Source of the DNA: Phycisphaerales bacterium | GTDB lineage: Bacteria; Planctomycetota; Phycisphaerae; SM23-33 | Length of the DNA stretch: 7,211 bases | Reading direction: 5' to 3' | Assembly (NCBI GenBank): GCA_003171235.1 | Contig: PMYM01000192.1 | Coordinates: 1 to 7,211 of the forward strand | Part shown: in pieces, positions 5,982 to 7,211 of the stretch | Position numbering within the stretch: position 1 is the first letter of the stretch | Layout of the letters: every line of letters starts with the position of its first letter | Made by a program: the position numbers and the translations under genes | The notes under the pieces: model-generated | The model's input: only the letters and a program-made list of their open reading frames with translations | Databases searched by the model: none | What the model was told of the DNA's origin: nothing

Positions 5982-6146
5982 CGAGGCGGTCGCACCGGAC
6001 GGAAAACCCAGTATTTACAGGGTCAAAGCCGATGCCGGAGCGTCAGGCCGACAAGTCCAGGTGAGTTTTCTTCGGCAGGCAGGGACGAGCACCTGCCGGA
6101 GAGAATAATAAAAACTGTTCGTCGGGTCTTCAAGAAGGAGCGAGAG
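5982..6146 (+). other. Long 5' leader of the HU gene with stem-loop and mini-ORF
   Basis: If transcription starts near 5981, the leader is about 165 bases. It holds an in-frame mini-ORF at 6032-6064 encoding MPERQADKSR with no clear ribosome site. A 10-bp stem-loop follows (6070-6079 with 6092-6101, one G-T wobble, 12-base loop), then an A/T-rich stretch (6102-6116). The strong ribosome site AAGGAG is at 6135-6140. I recognise no known riboswitch class in it. Confidence 0.4.
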
Positions 6147-6428
6147 ATGGCCGCAATGACGAAGTCAGCAATCATCAAGAAGTTAGCCGAGCAGAATCAG
6201 TTGACCAAGAAGCAGACCGTCGCCGTGGTCGAGTCGATCGTGGGCCTGGCCTACAAGGAAGCCAAGAATGGCTTCACCCTTCCGGGGCTGGGCAAGTTGG
6301 TGCTGGTACAGCGGAAGGCCCGCATCGGCCGCAACCCCGCCACCGGCGCAACCATCAACATCCCGGCCAAGAAGGTTCTGAAGTTCCGCGTGGCCAAGGC
6401 CGCCAAGGACGCCGTGCTCAAGAAGTAG
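6147..6428 (+). CDS. HU/IHF-family DNA-binding protein
   Basis: This 93-residue histone-like protein would form dimers that bend and compact DNA in the nucleoid and assist replication, repair and recombination. Residues 4-47 form the helical dimerisation part (MTKSAIIKKLAEQNQLTKKQ onwards), GLGKLVLV (48-55) is the turn and strand before the arm, and RKARIGRNPATGATINIPAKK (57-76, in overlapping pieces) is the beta-arm. The RNPATG tip (62-67) contains the proline (P64) that inserts between base pairs. The length matches HU proteins (about 90 residues). The ATG at 6147 is chosen because AAGGAG lies 6 bases upstream; the longer open frame to 5922 includes the promoter and leader. The protein is highly basic at its C-terminus. 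It is a single-gene unit with its own promoter and terminator. HU and IHF subunits cannot be told apart with certainty, so I give no symbol. Confidence 0.95.
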   Translation: MAAMTKSAIIKKLAEQNQLTKKQTVAVVESIVGLAYKEAKNGFTLPGLGKLVLVQRKARIGRNPATGATINIPAKKVLKFRVAKAAKDAVLKK

Positions 6429-6457
6429 TCCTTTCCTCAGTACAGATGTGCTGATTT

Positions 6458-6500
6458 GCGGCGGTGCCGGTGAATTGCCCCGGGACCGCCGCGCTTGTTT
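6458..6500 (+). terminator. Intrinsic terminator of the HU gene
   Basis: GCGGCGGT (6458-6465) pairs perfectly with ACCGCCGC (6485-6492). After a G/G mismatch, CCGG (6467-6470) pairs with CCGG (6480-6483) around a 9-base loop. GCTTGTTT follows, giving five T in the last eight bases (6493-6500). It lies 30 bases after the HU stop and separates HU from the convergent receiver gene. Confidence 0.7.
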
Positions 6501-6521
6501 CCGGGCCTTATCGATCTGCCG

Positions 6522-6581
6522 CATCATTCGGCTGGCGCAATCCGGGCAGATGCTGTGGCTGAAGTCGGGCTGGGGCTGGGC
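6522..6581 (-). pseudogene. Remnant of the C-terminal FSHxICPDC module of the receiver gene
   Basis: Directly after the receiver gene's TGA (6584-6582) the same frame continues for many codons without a stop. It encodes DFSHSICPDC at 6566-6537, followed by ASRMM to 6522. This closely matches the C-terminal motif (FSHGICPDC) that I know from bacterial response regulators ending in a CxxC...CPxC module. Third codon positions from 6581 to 6534 are nearly all G or C, as in real genes of this genome. The first CxxC half and about 30 residues that normally precede the motif are absent. I read it as a leftover of a longer ancestral protein cut by a stop and an internal deletion; recoding of TGA cannot be excluded. 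Confidence 0.5.
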
Positions 6582-6998
6582 TCACCCGTGAACGGGCAAA
6601 TCATGATGGCTCAGCGAGAGTTCCGCCCGCTTGCGCTCGGCGGCGAATGTCAGCGACCGCCAGAGCGACCACCCGTCCACCTCGCCCTTGACCAGGTAAT
6701 CCTGGGCGCCGCCTCTTACCGCCTCCCGGCCCAATTCCTCGTCTTCCGTGCCGGTGAAAACCACGATGGGCAGGAGAGGGAAGGTGGAATACAAGCGGCC
6801 CAGGCCGTCCAGCCCGCGGCTGTCAGGCAGGTTGAGGTCCAGCAACAGGACGTCGAACTGCTGATTCCGCAGCAAGTTCATGGCCTCCCCCAGGCACTGA
6901 ACATGCAGTATTTCGACCTGGGCCTGGCGGACCTGCCGGAAGAGAAACTCCACCAGCCGAGCATCGGCATCGTTGTCTTCCACCAATAACACTTTCAT
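6582..6998 (-). CDS. Receiver-domain response regulator, probably C-terminally truncated
   Basis: The 138-residue product is almost only a CheY-like receiver domain that takes a phosphoryl group from a histidine kinase. It begins MKVLLVEDND with the acidic pair E7/D8; D54 in LLLDLNLPDSRG is the phosphoacceptor, T82 in VVFTGTEDEE the switch residue, and K104 in DYLVKGE the conserved lysine. Residues after about 120 (FAAERKRAELSLSHH) are the coiled linker that in relatives leads to a further domain; here the protein ends after 18 more residues at TGA. The in-frame sequence beyond still encodes a C-terminal zinc-finger-like motif, so truncation is likely. The receiver itself looks functional and could work like a single-domain regulator. 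The start at 6998 follows the family pattern and has GGGCAGG just upstream; an in-frame ATG at 7031 would add 11 residues but has AAGG directly against it. No kinase gene is nearby. It converges on the HU gene. Confidence 0.85.
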   Translation of the reverse strand: MKVLLVEDNDADARLVEFLFRQVRQAQVEILHVQCLGEAMNLLRNQQFDVLLLDLNLPDSRGLDGLGRLYSTFPLLPIVVFTGTEDEELGREAVRGGAQDYLVKGEVDGWSLWRSLTFAAERKRAELSLSHHDLPVHG

Positions 6999-7188
6999 AG
7001 CCTGCCCAAAGTTAGAGACGCCATTCTCCATCCTTGCTGACGCTACTACACCTTACGTGCCCCGCAAGGCGAAGGATTGCCCAGGCCGCAAACTGAGGGG
7101 AATCCCTAGGCTTGGTTAGAGTCCCTAACAAAATGCCCCGTGGCCGCGACGCCGCAGGTTTTGACGCAGGCCAAGGCGCGAGGGAGAA

Positions 7189-7210
7189 GACGACCCCAAG
7201 GCGGGTCGTC
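7189..7210. repeat. Perfect 8-bp inverted repeat at the right edge
   Basis: GACGACCC (7189-7196) pairs with GGGTCGTC (7203-7210) around a 6-base loop. The purine-rich, non-coding-looking sequence just before it (7157-7188) suggests it is the centre of a longer element cut by the window end. A terminator for a gene to the right is the simpler alternative. I see no gene in 6999-7188. Confidence 0.45.
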
Positions 7211-7211
7211 G

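Noticed and set aside
5982..6070. Riboswitch in the HU leader (cyclic-di-GMP or cobalamin type)
   Set aside because: Short matches such as GTCAAAGCC are not accompanied by the conserved core or helices of either class.
5922..6146. Upstream extension of the HU frame
   Set aside because: The extension covers the TTGACG promoter and leader and is not similar to HU; AAGGAG marks the start at 6147.
6495..6989. 164-codon open frame on the + strand opposite the receiver gene
   Set aside because: It is an antisense shadow; the receiver frame on the - strand has all phosphotransfer residues.
7059..7100. Sigma-54 promoter upstream of the receiver gene on the - strand
   Set aside because: TGGGCAATCC only loosely resembles the -24 element and no -12 TTGC element lies at the right distance.

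Overview
The window is compact, GC-rich bacterial chromosome with short gaps, genes on both strands and one tRNA. Several traits fit a planctomycete or relative: Shine-Dalgarno sites are weak or missing at several starts, and the amidohydrolase-like and isochorismatase-like proteins and the HU protein resemble forms I associate with that phylum. This assignment comes from recalled family resemblance, not from a search.

Region 1 (1-1525, + strand) is a two-gene housekeeping unit. It holds cytidylate kinase (cmk) followed by a PlsC-type acyltransferase whose start overlaps the cmk stop as ATGA. A good promoter ends 7 bases before the cmk ATG, so the message is probably leaderless. Region 2 (1586-2515, +) is one exported protein of unknown function. 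It is clearly less GC-rich than its neighbours and may have been acquired. Region 3 (2589-3527, +) is a radical SAM enzyme with a C-terminal winged-helix-like domain; it also looks leaderless. It ends at two GC-rich hairpins that separate it from genes converging from the right.

Region 4 (3599-4946, - strand) reads, in transcription order, an amidohydrolase-like protein, a small lipoprotein with an Ala/Pro-rich tail, and tRNA-Thr(CGT) only 21 bases after the lipoprotein stop. Region 5 (5158-5859, +) is divergent from the amidohydrolase and encodes an isochorismatase-fold protein. Both members of this divergent pair keep their fold motifs but lack most of the residues that define catalysis in their families.

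Region 6 (about 5913-6500, +) is an HU-family DNA-binding protein with an A/T-rich promoter region, a leader of about 165 bases with a small upstream ORF and a stem-loop, and a strong terminator. Region 7 (6522-6998, -) is a receiver-domain response regulator. The reading frame after its stop still encodes an FSHSICPDC motif, so the gene appears to have lost a C-terminal module. The remaining bases, 6999-7188, hold no gene I can support. A perfect 8-bp hairpin at 7189-7210 lies against the window edge and may be half of a longer inverted-repeat element.

There is no CRISPR array, transposase, phage gene or recognisable defence system. The most unusual signals are the truncated receiver gene, the pair of hydrolase-fold proteins with altered active sites, the two leaderless promoters with identical geometry, and the possible attenuator-like leader of the HU gene.
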